Below are positions 53,216-62,177 of a stretch of 64,000 nucleotides of DNA, in pieces (position 1 is the first letter of the stretch; each line of letters opens with the position of its first letter). Under the pieces are notes generated by a model, which was given only the letters and a program-made list of their open reading frames with translations, was not told the DNA's origin and searched no databases. Both the position numbers and the translations under genes were made by a program. The stretch covers positions 1-64,000 of the forward strand of contig NZ_JAIXCQ010000009.1 of NCBI RefSeq assembly GCF_020297055.1. Direction: 5' to 3'. The DNA comes from Isoptericola luteus (GTDB lineage: Bacteria; Actinomycetota; Actinomycetes; Actinomycetales; Cellulomonadaceae).

Positions 53216-54141
53216 CCACCACCGAGAGTGGCTACCAGCAGGCCGCCCCCGAGCCGGGTGCCGCGCCCCCGCCGCGATCGGGGCGCAGCGCGACCGCCCG
53301 GGCGCTGATGGTGATCGGCATCGTGCTGGCCGCCCTCGTCGTCCTGCGGGTCGCGGTGCTCCTCATCGACCTCTCGCTGGTCCGCACGACGACGACGCAC
53401 GCGTCGTACGACGCCGTCGGCGTCGTCGAGCTCGTGGCCGACGACGACGTGACCGTCCGGGTGGCGGACGGCGCGGGCACCGTCGAGGTCGACAAGGTCG
53501 CGCGGGGCGGGTTGACCAGCCCGGTGTACCGCGTGCAGGAGTCGGGTGACCGGCTCGTCGTGACGCACGAGTGCGGCCGGTGGACCTGGTTCACGGAGTG
53601 CGGCGGCGGCCTCGACGTCACCCTGCCCGCCGACACGGAGCTGGTGGTCCGGTCCTCGAACGGGGACGTCCGGGCGTCCGGCGTCGCGGGGGACGTCGAC
53701 CTGACGTCGTCCAACGGCGACGTGGAGGCCGCGTCGATCGGCGGGCGGCTGGACGTGTACTCCAGCAACGGCGATGTCGTCGTCGACCAGGCCGGCGGCG
53801 ACACCGAGGCGCGGTCGTCCAACGGCGACGTCGAGGTGTCCGACGTGGGCGGGTCGCTCGTGGTCGACTCGAGCAACGGGCGCGTCGATGTCGTGAGCGT
53901 GGCGGGGTCGGTGGTCGCGGAGTCCAGCAACGGCCGGGTCGACGTCGCCGACGCGGCCGGGGACGTGCGCGCGACCTCGAGCAACGGGGACGTCACCGTG
54001 ACCGGCGACGGGGAGCCGGTGCGGCTCCTCATCAACACGTCGAACGGGAACCAGACGATCGAGGGCGCCACCGACCCCGACGCCGACCGCACCGTCGAGA
54101 TCCGCTCGTCGAACGGGGACGTGTCCTACCTGGTCCGCTGA
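53212..54141 (+). CDS. DUF4097 membrane protein with SSNGD beta repeats
   Basis: A 309-residue protein: a short cytoplasmic N-terminus, one membrane helix (about 30-52) and an extracellular beta-helix. From residue 138 the motif SSNGDV or SSNGRV recurs about every 18 residues, nine or more times, giving the rungs of a parallel beta-solenoid of the DUF4097/LiaF-like family. Such proteins accompany LiaRS-type systems and may modulate the kinase. ATGA overlap with the response regulator gene supports a three-protein module. The regular repeat is unusually uniform. Confidence 0.85.
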   Translation: MTTTESGYQQAAPEPGAAPPPRSGRSATARALMVIGIVLAALVVLRVAVLLIDLSLVRTTTTHASYDAVGVVELVADDDVTVRVADGAGTVEVDKVARGGLTSPVYRVQESGDRLVVTHECGRWTWFTECGGGLDVTLPADTELVVRSSNGDVRASGVAGDVDLTSSNGDVEAASIGGRLDVYSSNGDVVVDQAGGDTEARSSNGDVEVSDVGGSLVVDSSNGRVDVVSVAGSVVAESSNGRVDVADAAGDVRATSSNGDVTVTGDGEPVRLLINTSNGNQTIEGATDPDADRTVEIRSSNGDVSYLVR

Positions 54142-54156
54142 CCCGCCTCACCTCGT

Positions 54157-54220
54157 GTGCCGAGCACGCGGCCGGCGTCGCCATGGCTCCCCATGGTGAC
54201 GCCGGCCGCGCGTTCGGCAC
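54157..54220. terminator. 60-nt hairpin between convergent genes
   Basis: The arm 54157-54186 and the arm 54191-54220 are complementary at 27 of 30 positions, with the rest G-U capable, and a four-base CTCC loop. It sits between the DUF4097 gene and the sirtuin gene and should terminate both. Confidence 0.8.
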
Positions 54221-54221
54221 G

Positions 54222-54251
54222 GGTGCGCTCAGGTGCGCTCAGGTGCGCTCA
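54222..54251. repeat. Three tandem copies of a 10-bp unit
   Basis: GGTGCGCTCA is repeated three times without interruption immediately after the large hairpin, ending inside the last codons of the sirtuin gene on the other strand. Confidence 0.8.
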
Positions 54252-55157
54252 GAGCCGGTCGGCCAGGGTGGACAGCGTGGCGGAGACGCCGTCGTCGATC
54301 TTGAGGGTGGCCAGCGGGTCGCCGCGCGTCTCGCCGCGGTTGACGATGACGACGGGCTTGCCCGCCTTGGCGGCGTGCCGCACGAACCGCAGCCCGCTCA
54401 GCACGGTGAGCGACGTGCCCGCGACGAGCAGGGCGTCGGCGTCGTCGACCAGCGCATAGGCGCGTGCCACGCGCTCGCGCGGCACGTTCTCGCCGAAGTA
54501 GACGATCTCCGGCTTGAGCACCCCGCCGCAGAACTCGCACGGCGCCGGGCGGAAGTGCGCCGTCTGCGAGATGACGGCGTCGGCGTCCGGCGCCGTCTCG
54601 ATGTCGGCCACCGTGGCGCCCTCGGCGAGCACCGAGTCGACGAAGCCGGGGTTGAGCGCGTCCAGCCGCTCGGCGAGGTGCGCACGGGAGACGACGCGGC
54701 CGCACTGCAGGCAGATGACCCGGTCGTAGCGGCCGTGCAGGTCGATGACGTGGCGCGAGCCGGCGTCCTCGTGCAGCAGGTCGACGTTCTGCGTGATGAC
54801 GCCCCGCACGATGCCGCGGTCCTCGAGCGCGACGAGCGCCCGGTGGCCCGCGTTCGGGTGCGTGCGGTGCACCCGCTGCCAGCCCACGTGGTTGCGGGCC
54901 CAGTAGTGCCGCCGGAACGCCTCGTCCGCGACGAACTGCTGGTACGTCATCGGCGCGCGCGGGGGAGCGTCCGGGCTGCGGTAGTCCGGGATGCCCGAGT
55001 CGGTGGAGATCCCCGCGCCCGTGAGCGCGGTGATCGTGCGGCCCGCCAGGAGCCGGACGGCGTCGTCCGCCGAGCCGTGGTGCACCACCGCGTCCGGCGG
55101 GAGCTCCCAGCGGCGGTCCTGGTACGTGGGTGCCAGCGGTCGGGGAACGGGTTGCAC
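54249..55157 (-). CDS. Sir2 family NAD-dependent protein deacylase
   Basis: A 302-residue sirtuin. NAD-binding Rossmann motifs ALTGAGISTDSGIPDYRSPD (near residue 45) and GVITQNVDLLHEDAG (near 118) precede the catalytic His in IDLHGR; the zinc-binding cysteines are CLQCGRVV and CEFCGGVLKP, and VVIVNRGETRGDPLA gives the C-terminal nucleotide contact. It removes acyl groups from lysines using NAD. GTG start. Overlaps the end of the repeats at its 3' end. Confidence 0.93.
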   Translation of the reverse strand: MQPVPRPLAPTYQDRRWELPPDAVVHHGSADDAVRLLAGRTITALTGAGISTDSGIPDYRSPDAPPRAPMTYQQFVADEAFRRHYWARNHVGWQRVHRTHPNAGHRALVALEDRGIVRGVITQNVDLLHEDAGSRHVIDLHGRYDRVICLQCGRVVSRAHLAERLDALNPGFVDSVLAEGATVADIETAPDADAVISQTAHFRPAPCEFCGGVLKPEIVYFGENVPRERVARAYALVDDADALLVAGTSLTVLSGLRFVRHAAKAGKPVVIVNRGETRGDPLATLKIDDGVSATLSTLADRL

Positions 55158-55285
55158 CCGTCGAGCCTACGACCGCCGCCCCGGTCGCGGCGGGGCGGCC
55201 GCAAACGAAGCCTGGACAGGTCACGAAACCGCATCGATCACCCGGGCATATAGGCACGACCCGCGCATCCTGGGAATATCGCGAC

Positions 55286-56773
55286 GTGACAAGACGCCTT
55301 CGTGCCATGGTCGCCGGGATCGCGACCGCAGCCCTCCTCCTCGTGGGGCTCGTCGCGCCCGCGGGCTCGGCCACGGCCGCGGACAACACCGGCTCGTCGT
55401 CGCTCTCCTCGATCGGCCTGAAGGTCTCGTACTCGATGGACGACGTCGTCACCGGCAACCGGCCGCGCGTGGCACGGGCGTCGTTCACCTTCGACCACCC
55501 GCGGAGCACCCTCAGCCTGCGTGGTCTGCGCAGCAGCAGCGCCTACATCGTCGGTCCGGGTTCTCGGTCGGCCCAGCGCGTCCACCTCGTCAAGGACTCC
55601 GAGCACCGTGCGCACGCCGACTTCCTCCTCGACGCCAGCGACCCGGCCGGGACGTACTACCTGGCGATCGAGATCAACACGACGGTCGACGGTCAGGCGT
55701 ACACGATCTTCAAGGACAGGGGCCTCAAGTTCTCGGTGAAGCGGGCCACGACGGCCACCGCGTCGTCGAAGCGCTCGGGGAGCAAGACGGTCGTGTCGGG
55801 CAGCGTCACGCGATCGCAGGCGGTGGACTATCAGACGGCCGTCGCGACGCGGCCCTTCGCCCGGGTGAAGGTCAAGCTCTACTTCGACCCCCAGGGTGCC
55901 CAGGGTGCCCGGTACAAGGCCACGGTGACGACCGGCTCGGACGGCAGGTACCGCAAGACGCTCACGTACCCGGGCAAGGGACGGTGGATCGCGAAGTACG
56001 CCGGGAGCTCGCAGTACGCGCCCTCCGGTGTCAGGACGGCCGGCGCCCGCGAGCCCGCCGTGAAGCGCACGTACATCACGAGCGACACCGCGCTCGGCAC
56101 GAAGGTCACGATGAAGGTGGTCTCCCAGAACGTCGTCGCCGGCTCCCGGGGGAAGAAGATGCGGGTCGACGTCTCCTTCGCCACGAGCGGCCCTGGTTCC
56201 CTGGTGACGAGCGACCTGCATACGGTGTGCGCCACGAGCCGGATCGGCCACTACGACTGGTACTGCAGCGACCTCGTCCGGGACAGCGCGACGAGACTGC
56301 ACGCGGACTTCTGGTTCGGTCCCTCCGACCCGGCCAGCGTGTACGACCTGGAGGTCTGGGGTGACCTCTGGGTCCGCGCCTCGGGGGAACGCGACTCGGT
56401 GGAGCCCCGGATGGCGCAGACGGGGAGCTTCCGCGTCACCAAGAGCACGCGGACGACGGTGCGCCTGAGCGATGCGTCGGTGCGCAAGGGCGCCACGGTG
56501 AAGGTCAAGGGGACTCTCGCGAAGCCGTCGGCGACGGACGCGAACAACGGACAGGGATGGCGCCCCACCCGCGGGCAGAGCGTGAAGATCTACTTCGACC
56601 CGAAGGGATCGGCCAAGGCCGCCTACCGGGGCACGGTCAGGGTCAGCTCGAAGGGCACGTTCAGCAAGAACTTCCGTGTGACGCGGTCCGGCACGTGGAT
56701 CGTGAAGTACCCCGGGTCGGACGCCGTGCACCTGCGGGCGTCCAGCGCGAAGGTGTCCATGTCCGTCCGCTGA
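55286..56773 (+). CDS. Secreted protein with repeated beta-sandwich modules
   Basis: A 495-residue exported protein. Signal peptide: basic start, VAGIATAALLLVGLVAPAGSATA (cleavage after ATA near residue 31). The mature part is beta-rich and contains two copies of a module with VKVKLYFDPQG...GRWIAKYAGSSQYAPS (about residues 190-250) and VKIYFDPKG...GTWIVKYPGSDAVHLRAS (about 430-490), resembling bacterial Ig-like or Big_3-type repeats. No catalytic motif seen. Probably a cell-surface or secreted binding protein. Divergent from the sirtuin gene. Confidence 0.78.
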   Translation: MTRRLRAMVAGIATAALLLVGLVAPAGSATAADNTGSSSLSSIGLKVSYSMDDVVTGNRPRVARASFTFDHPRSTLSLRGLRSSSAYIVGPGSRSAQRVHLVKDSEHRAHADFLLDASDPAGTYYLAIEINTTVDGQAYTIFKDRGLKFSVKRATTATASSKRSGSKTVVSGSVTRSQAVDYQTAVATRPFARVKVKLYFDPQGAQGARYKATVTTGSDGRYRKTLTYPGKGRWIAKYAGSSQYAPSGVRTAGAREPAVKRTYITSDTALGTKVTMKVVSQNVVAGSRGKKMRVDVSFATSGPGSLVTSDLHTVCATSRIGHYDWYCSDLVRDSATRLHADFWFGPSDPASVYDLEVWGDLWVRASGERDSVEPRMAQTGSFRVTKSTRTTVRLSDASVRKGATVKVKGTLAKPSATDANNGQGWRPTRGQSVKIYFDPKGSAKAAYRGTVRVSSKGTFSKNFRVTRSGTWIVKYPGSDAVHLRASSAKVSMSVR

Positions 56774-56824
56774 CGCACGGCCCCCACGAGGTGCACGGCA
56801 CCTCGCGGGGGTCGCGCCGCCTCG

Positions 56825-58537
56825 TCAGGCTGCGTCGTCGTCGGTGGTGGTCGTGCCCGACGGCACCCGGCCGCCGGCCCCCGGGCCGCGCCCGCCCGAC
56901 CCGGCGCCCATGCCGCCGGCCGTGGCCACGCCCGCGGTGGCCGTGCCGACCTCGACGCCGTCGGCGTTCAGCGTGTACGGCGCGTCGTCAGTGATGCCGG
57001 GCCCGCTGTAGACGACGGACGCCGCCTGCTTCGTCAGCGTCCACGACGCGACGACGGTGCCGTCGGCGTCGGTGAGCGCGATGTCCGTGCCGGGCTCCAG
57101 GGTGGCGTCGACAGTCGCGGCGACCCAGCCCTGGGTCGACGCGTCGTCCGGTGACTCGGCCATGCCGGTCGACCCGACGGCGAGCAGCGTGCCGCCGGAG
57201 ACCGTGGTGCCGCCCGCGGAGTCGAGCGCTCCGTTCCCGCTGGTGCTCGGCCCCTCGACGACGATCTCGCCGCCGCTGATGACCGTGACGCCGTTCGAGT
57301 CCAGGCCGTCGCCCTGCGCGTCCACGTGCAGCGTGCCACCGGTGACGGTCAGCGACGCGCCCTCCTCGGCAGCCATGTCGCCGCGCATCCCGCCGCCCCC
57401 CTGGGGCGCCGCGCCGTCCGCGGGCGGCGCGGGCATCTCGCCGTCGCCCGAAGCCTCGGGCACCTGCCCGTCGCCGGACGTCGCGTCGTCCTCGGTCGCG
57501 TCCCCGGTGGCGGTGTCGGTCTCGGCCTCCTTGACGGTGGCGTTCAACCCGTCGTCGATGGAGGTGATGTCGACGTCGCCGCCGGACTGCACGACGGTCG
57601 CCGCCTCGATGCCCTCCTCGGAACCGGTGACGGTCAGCGTCCCGCCGGTGACGGCGACGTCCGTGAATCCCTGGACGCCGTCCGACCCCGCCTCGACGGT
57701 CACCTCGCCGCCGGTGAGCGCGACGTACCCGGCGGTCTCGTCGTCGTCGGCGTCGGACTTGAGCCCGTCGCCGCCGGCCTCGACGTCGATCACACCGCCG
57801 GCGACGACGAGGTAGTCCTTGCCGCGCACGGCGTCGTCGGCGGCCTGGACGGTGATGTCGCCGGCGGCGATGACGAGCCCGTCCTTGCCGGTGATGCCGT
57901 CGTTCGCGTTGCCGACCACCTCGAGCGCGCCGTCTCCGGAGAGCGCCAGGTCGGCGGTGGAGTAGAGCGCTGCGTTGGCCGCGTTGTCGGACGTCGTGTC
58001 GGCGTAGGTGTCGGCGTCCTCCAGTCGGTTGGTGGACCCGCCGGCGAGGACGACGGACACCTGGTCGGCGTCCTGCACGTCGATCGCCGCGCCGGTCGAG
58101 CTCGTGATGTCCGCGCCGTCGAGCACGAGCCGCACCACGCCGTCGGCGGGTGATGCGACGACCAGCCCGCCGTCGTCGAGCGTGCCGGAGACGCGGTACG
58201 TGCCGGGCCGGGTGATGGTCACCGTGGTGCCGTCGACGGTGACGCCGTTGCCGGAGGCCGTGGCGGTGTCGCCCTCGAGGGTGATCGCGACCTCCTCCGA
58301 GGCCTCCCAGGTGGCGTCGGCCAGCGCCGCCGTCTCGGCCGACGAGAGGTTCTCGGCGAGCACCTCCTCGGCGCCGAGGCCGGAGTTGTCGATCGCGACG
58401 GTCGAGGACGACGCCTCGCCGGACGACGTGCCGGACGTGCCGGCGTCGCACGCGGCGACGGCGCCGACGACCAGGGTGCCGGCGGCCGCGAGCGCGAGGG
58501 CTCGGGCCCTCAGGGTGCGGGTGGGGAAGATGCGCAT
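56825..58537 (-). CDS. Cthe_2159-like (DUF4353) lipoprotein
   Basis: A 570-residue secreted lipoprotein (lipobox VGAVAAC, Cys30). The central part is a right-handed beta-helix of Asp/Gly repeats (DGVVRLVLDGADITSSTG, NDGITGKDGLVIAAGDI, GDGLKSDADDDE, SDGVQGFTDVAV), as in Cthe_2159, a polygalacturonate/cellulose-binding family. Calcium-binding Asp-rich loops repeat every 20-25 residues. Two insertions rich in Gly, Ala, Asp and Pro (around 340-400) and a Gly-rich tail are extra. Third gene of the DUF4956-VTC operon; it may bind polysaccharide at the surface. AAAGGA site. Confidence 0.85.
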   Translation of the reverse strand: MRIFPTRTLRARALALAAAGTLVVGAVAACDAGTSGTSSGEASSSTVAIDNSGLGAEEVLAENLSSAETAALADATWEASEEVAITLEGDTATASGNGVTVDGTTVTITRPGTYRVSGTLDDGGLVVASPADGVVRLVLDGADITSSTGAAIDVQDADQVSVVLAGGSTNRLEDADTYADTTSDNAANAALYSTADLALSGDGALEVVGNANDGITGKDGLVIAAGDITVQAADDAVRGKDYLVVAGGVIDVEAGGDGLKSDADDDETAGYVALTGGEVTVEAGSDGVQGFTDVAVTGGTLTVTGSEEGIEAATVVQSGGDVDITSIDDGLNATVKEAETDTATGDATEDDATSGDGQVPEASGDGEMPAPPADGAAPQGGGGMRGDMAAEEGASLTVTGGTLHVDAQGDGLDSNGVTVISGGEIVVEGPSTSGNGALDSAGGTTVSGGTLLAVGSTGMAESPDDASTQGWVAATVDATLEPGTDIALTDADGTVVASWTLTKQAASVVYSGPGITDDAPYTLNADGVEVGTATAGVATAGGMGAGSGGRGPGAGGRVPSGTTTTDDDAA

Positions 58538-58574
58538 GGGTGGTCCTTTCGGGTGGTGACGTGTGGCGGGGGTG

Positions 58575-59372
58575 TCAGGCCGCGGCGCACAGGCGCTCGC
58601 GGCGCAGCCGGCGCCAGGGATGGTCGGGCAGGTCGGGCCGCAGCGTGGCGAGCCCGGTGGCGTACTTGGAGATGCGGTCGGGCCGGTGCCCGGCCCGCCA
58701 CAGGGCGCGGTCGGCGGACGACGGCGCGGTCCCGGCCTTCGTCTCGACGACGACGAGATTGCCGACGTGGGCGTCCGCGTCCCCTCCGGGGTGCGTGGTC
58801 GCGTGCCGCCACTGCAGCCCGGTGTCGAGGGTCATGCGGGCGTCGGGCAGCAGCACGGTGGTGCGGCGGTAGCGCGAGCGGAGCACGGGCGCGAGCTGGG
58901 CGGACGGCGGGACGTCGAGCCCTGCGGCCGCGAGCCGGCCGTCGACGAACTCGGCGCCGTCGTCCGCCAGGGGCGCCGCGAGCGCCCAGGGGCACCGCTC
59001 CTTGACGGTGACCCCGCGGGCCGCGCGCGTCTTGACCTCGAGGAACGTGGTGCCGCCGGTGTCGACGTAGGTGCGCGTGCGCACCTTGAACCGGCGCCGT
59101 CGGCGCAGCGCGGCCAGGCGGAACGTCAGCAGGTCGGGCGTGTCGTAGTAGGTCGAGGCGTAGGTGAACGCACGGTCGCCGTCGATCTCCAGGACGCGGG
59201 CCGGGCCCTGCGTGGTGAGCGTCGTCAGCAGCGCCGTGACCTCGTCGGGGGTGAGCACGTACTTGCGGTCCACCCGGGTCTGCAGGGCGGCGGTGGCGTC
59301 GAGCTCGGCGAGGTCGACGGACCCGCTCCCGGCCAGGCCGCGCGCGACGACGTGCTCGGCGAGGGCGCTCAT
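58575..59372 (-). CDS. VTC domain polyphosphate polymerase
   Basis: A 265-residue protein with a VTC catalytic domain: the tunnel-fold family that makes or binds inorganic polyphosphate. N-terminal TRVDRKYVLTPDEVTALL holds the basic residues of the tunnel wall, RRRRRFKVRTRTYVDTGGTTFLEVKTR is the metal- and phosphate-binding strand pair, and ADAHVGNLVVVETKAGTAP gives the final acidic/basic strands. In yeast VTC uses ATP to make polyP. The ATG overlaps the DUF4956 stop (ATGA). Cytoplasmic, no membrane helix. Confidence 0.88.
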   Translation of the reverse strand: MSALAEHVVARGLAGSGSVDLAELDATAALQTRVDRKYVLTPDEVTALLTTLTTQGPARVLEIDGDRAFTYASTYYDTPDLLTFRLAALRRRRRFKVRTRTYVDTGGTTFLEVKTRAARGVTVKERCPWALAAPLADDGAEFVDGRLAAAGLDVPPSAQLAPVLRSRYRRTTVLLPDARMTLDTGLQWRHATTHPGGDADAHVGNLVVVETKAGTAPSSADRALWRAGHRPDRISKYATGLATLRPDLPDHPWRRLRRERLCAAA

Positions 59373-59974
59373 CGGGCCACCGCCAGGGCGGGCGCCTGCG
59401 CGGCGGGCGCGGGCGAGGTGCGGGAGGCGTCGCGCGGCAGCTCGTAGCGCACCTCGACGCGGGTGGTGTCGTCCGCGAGGTCCAGCTCCTGCACGCTCAC
59501 GGCGCGCACGCGGCCGCCGAGCAGCTCCTCGAGCCAGGTGGTGAGCTCGGCGCGGTCGGTGACCGCGCGGTCGAGGACGATCGTCTGGCTGGCGTGCCGG
59601 GCGAGAAGGCGGGGGTGGTCGGCGACGGCGATGACGGCGAGGATGAGCGCGGACCCGGCGAGGCCGAGCCAGCCGGCCGACGTGCCGAGCCCGCCCAGGA
59701 GACCGAGGGCCAGGGCCGCGAAGTAGTACGCGACCTCGCGCTGCGAGAGCTCGTTGGACCGCAGCCGGATGATCGACAGCACGCCGAAGAGCCCGAGGCC
59801 GAGCCCCGCGGCGATCGAGCCGGCCGACAGGACCGCGGACACGGCGAGGACGCCGACGTTGACCCCGAGGTAGGCGACGACGAGGTCGCGCCGACGGTGG
59901 CGGGGGAAGTAGAGGGCGAAGGTCAGGATCGACACGGCGACGAGGTCGACGGCGTAGAGGACGACGGGCGGCAT
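59369..59974 (-). CDS. DUF4956 membrane protein
   Basis: A 201-residue protein with four to five N-terminal membrane helices (VVLYAVDLVAVSILTFALYF, LGVNVGVLAVSAVLSAG, LGLGLFGVLSIIRLRSNELSQREVAYYFAALALGLLGG, GSALILAVIAVADHP) and a C-terminal soluble domain of about 75 residues ending in a Pro/Ala tail. The LRSNELSQREVAYYF block is the family signature. It is co-translated with the VTC polymerase, implying a polyphosphate transport or membrane-anchoring role (inference). Confidence 0.85.
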   Translation of the reverse strand: MPPVVLYAVDLVAVSILTFALYFPRHRRRDLVVAYLGVNVGVLAVSAVLSAGSIAAGLGLGLFGVLSIIRLRSNELSQREVAYYFAALALGLLGGLGTSAGWLGLAGSALILAVIAVADHPRLLARHASQTIVLDRAVTDRAELTTWLEELLGGRVRAVSVQELDLADDTTRVEVRYELPRDASRTSPAPAAQAPALAVAR

Positions 59975-60214
59975 GAGGGCTCCGGGGTGTGGTGGCCGTC
60001 CTGGTGCTGCGAGACGGCGGTGCGATCGGTGGGCCCCTAGTGGACATCTGTTGTTTACCGAATCGCTGGGGTACGCCTGGGGCTTGCCTGGGACCGGGAG
60101 CGCGCGGCGAGGTTGCCGGGTCTGGTCCGACGTGCCTGCTCACGGTATTGTGCAGGAGCCCGTACAAACCGGTCCCGGGTGCGCCGCACCCGGAGGAAGC
60201 AACGAGGCTCCTCC

Positions 60215-61951
60215 ATGAGACACCGACCCGCCCGACCCGCCCACCTCCGACCGGCCGCGGCCACCACGGCCACCGTGGCCGTCGTCGCGGCCGCCGCGCT
60301 CGCCCTCTCGGCAGGGACCGCCGTCGCCACGCCCGACGACGCGAGCCCGGCCCCCGACGCCGACGGCGTCAACGGCTACACGACGCTCGGCTACTTCCCC
60401 GCCTGGGGACCCGGCGACACGCACGACTACGAGGTCGCCGACCTCCACCGGACCGGCGCCGCCGCAGACCTCACGCACCTCACCTACGCGTTCGGCAACG
60501 TCACGTCCGACCTCGTGTGCGACATCACCGACGCCACCGGGCCGGAAGGACCCGAGGGCGACCCGGAGAACGACTACCTCCGCCTCGTCGGGGCACAGGA
60601 CTCCGTCGACGGCGTCGCCGACACCGCCGACCAGGCGCTCGCCGGCAACTTCAACCAGCTGCGCAAGCTCAAGGAGCTCCACCCCGACCTGTCGGTGATG
60701 ATCTCGCTCGGCGGCTGGACCTGGTCCGACAACTTCGCCGAGGCCACGCTCACCCCCGAGCGTCGCGAGCGCCTCGTCGAGTCGTGCGTGGACCTCTACC
60801 TCGACGGCAACCTGCCCGTCGTGGGCGAGCAGGGCGGGGCCGGCGCCGCCGCCGGGATCTTCGACGGCTTCGACATCGACTGGGAGTGGCCCGCGGCGAC
60901 CGGCGAGCACCCGGCACCGCACCCCGACGTGGAGAAGGAGAACTTCCTCGCGTTCATGGAGCTGCTGCGCGCCGAGCTCGACGAACGCACCGCCGCCACC
61001 GGCGACGAATACCTGCTCACCGGCTTCGCCCCCGCGGGCTGGGCGCCCCGCACCGACGGCGGCTGGGTCGACCCGCGGCTCGCCGCCGTCGTCGACTTCC
61101 TCAACGTGCAGGGATACGACTACCACGGCACGTGGGTGACGGACCGCACCGGCCACCAGGGCAACCTGCACCCCTACTCCTGGCCCGACGCGCCCGACCA
61201 GGACGCCAACTGGGGCCTCGCCGCCGACGGCCTGCTCGGCGCCTACCGCGCCGCCGGCTACCGCGACGACCAGCTCGTGCTCGGCCTCGCGGCCTACGGG
61301 CAGGGCTGGTCCGGCGTCGACGACCCGACCCCCGGCGCGCCGGCCGAGGCCGCCGTCGGGATCAAGAACTACTCCGAGCTGCGCACCCTGGGCACCGAGT
61401 ACTACGACGAGACCGCTGTCGCCGGCTACCGCTGGGACGGCGACCAGTGGTGGAGCCTCGACACCCCGCGCTCCGTGACCGCCAAGGCCGAGTGGGTCGC
61501 CCAGAACGGGTACGGCGGCGCCTACTTCTGGGACATCGCCGGCGACTACCGCAACGAGCTCGGGTCGGCGCTCGCGGACACGCTGCGCGCGGCCGCGCCC
61601 GGCCCCCTCGTCGAGGGTGACGGGGCCGACCCCTGGTACGCGTCGGGCGTCTACACGTCCGGCGACGTCGTCGCGCACGACGGCGTGGAGTACCGCGCCC
61701 GGTGGTGGACCCGGAACCAGGAGCCGGGCGACCGGCACGGACCGTGGCAGGAGATCGGTCCGCGCGGCACCGAGCCCGCCGGCGCGGCGGCCGAGTGCGG
61801 CCCGTCGTGGTCCGCGGACGCCGTCTACCGCACGGGAGACGTCGTCTCCCGGGCCGGGGTGAACCACACGGCAATGTGGCACTCCCGGGGCGGCAGCCTG
61901 CCCGGCGTCACCACCTGGGACGCCTGGGACGCGGGGGCGCCCTGCGCCTGA
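60215..61951 (+). CDS. GH18 chitinase with two chitin-binding modules
   Basis: A 578-residue secreted enzyme. Signal peptide of about 40 residues (RPAAATTATVAVVAAAALALSAGTAVA). GH18 domain about 55-480: LGYFPAWGPGD, MISLGGWTWSDNF, and the catalytic DGFDIDWEWP with proton donor Glu224. Two C-terminal CBM5/12 modules follow: WYASGVYTSGDVVAHDGVEY (residues about 475-515) and WSADAVYRTGDVVSRAGVNH (about 530-575), with the Trp/Tyr needed for chitin. It cleaves chitin outside the cell. ATG follows GAGGAAGC. The 240 bp upstream hold no gene, only promoter space shared with the divergent DUF4956 operon. Confidence 0.94.
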   Translation: MRHRPARPAHLRPAAATTATVAVVAAAALALSAGTAVATPDDASPAPDADGVNGYTTLGYFPAWGPGDTHDYEVADLHRTGAAADLTHLTYAFGNVTSDLVCDITDATGPEGPEGDPENDYLRLVGAQDSVDGVADTADQALAGNFNQLRKLKELHPDLSVMISLGGWTWSDNFAEATLTPERRERLVESCVDLYLDGNLPVVGEQGGAGAAAGIFDGFDIDWEWPAATGEHPAPHPDVEKENFLAFMELLRAELDERTAATGDEYLLTGFAPAGWAPRTDGGWVDPRLAAVVDFLNVQGYDYHGTWVTDRTGHQGNLHPYSWPDAPDQDANWGLAADGLLGAYRAAGYRDDQLVLGLAAYGQGWSGVDDPTPGAPAEAAVGIKNYSELRTLGTEYYDETAVAGYRWDGDQWWSLDTPRSVTAKAEWVAQNGYGGAYFWDIAGDYRNELGSALADTLRAAAPGPLVEGDGADPWYASGVYTSGDVVAHDGVEYRARWWTRNQEPGDRHGPWQEIGPRGTEPAGAAAECGPSWSADAVYRTGDVVSRAGVNHTAMWHSRGGSLPGVTTWDAWDAGAPCA

Positions 61952-61970
61952 GCCCGCTGACCGGCACGAC

Positions 61971-62018
61971 GCACGACGAAGCCCGTCCCTCGGCCGCGAG
62001 GGGCGGGCGTCGTCGTGC
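61971..62018 (+). terminator. Terminator hairpin after the chitinase gene
   Basis: GCACGACGA (61971-61979) pairs with TCGTCGTGC (62010-62018), with further pairing inside (GCCCGTCCCTCG with CGAGGGGCGGGC), giving a long stem just downstream of the chitinase stop. Confidence 0.75.
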
Positions 62019-62084
62019 CGCGGGGGACGATTTCGAGTCTGCCGTTCCATTGGGTATCCTCGGACGGCCGGTTCCTCCGGCAGA

Positions 62085-62174
62085 GGTAGCGTGTCCGAGC
62101 GGCCTAAGGAGCACGCCTCGAAAGCGTGTGTGGGTGAAAGTCCACCGTGGGTTCAAATCCCACCGCTACCGCCA
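62085..62174 (+). tRNA. tRNA-Ser(CGA)
   Basis: A complete tRNA: acceptor stem GGTAGCG/CGCTACC, anticodon loop CTCGAAA with anticodon CGA (62119-62121) for UCG codons, a long variable arm as in tRNA-Ser, the TTCAAAT T-loop, and an encoded CCA after discriminator G. The CCA end and the 3' half are the likely attachment site of the neighbouring integrase. Confidence 0.95.
62120..62174 (+). other. Probable attL site of an integrated element
   Basis: The 3' half of tRNA-Ser(CGA) is followed directly by a terminator and then, pointing towards it, by a tyrosine recombinase gene. This is the common layout of elements that integrate in tRNA genes and restore the 3' end. The matching second copy would lie beyond the right edge of the window; its exact core cannot be set here. 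Confidence 0.55.
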
Positions 62175-62177
62175 CCC

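Noticed and set aside
60001-60190. A small gene upstream of the chitinase gene
   Set aside because: Frames here give Arg/Gly-rich peptides without ribosome sites; the region looks like promoter space between divergent genes.
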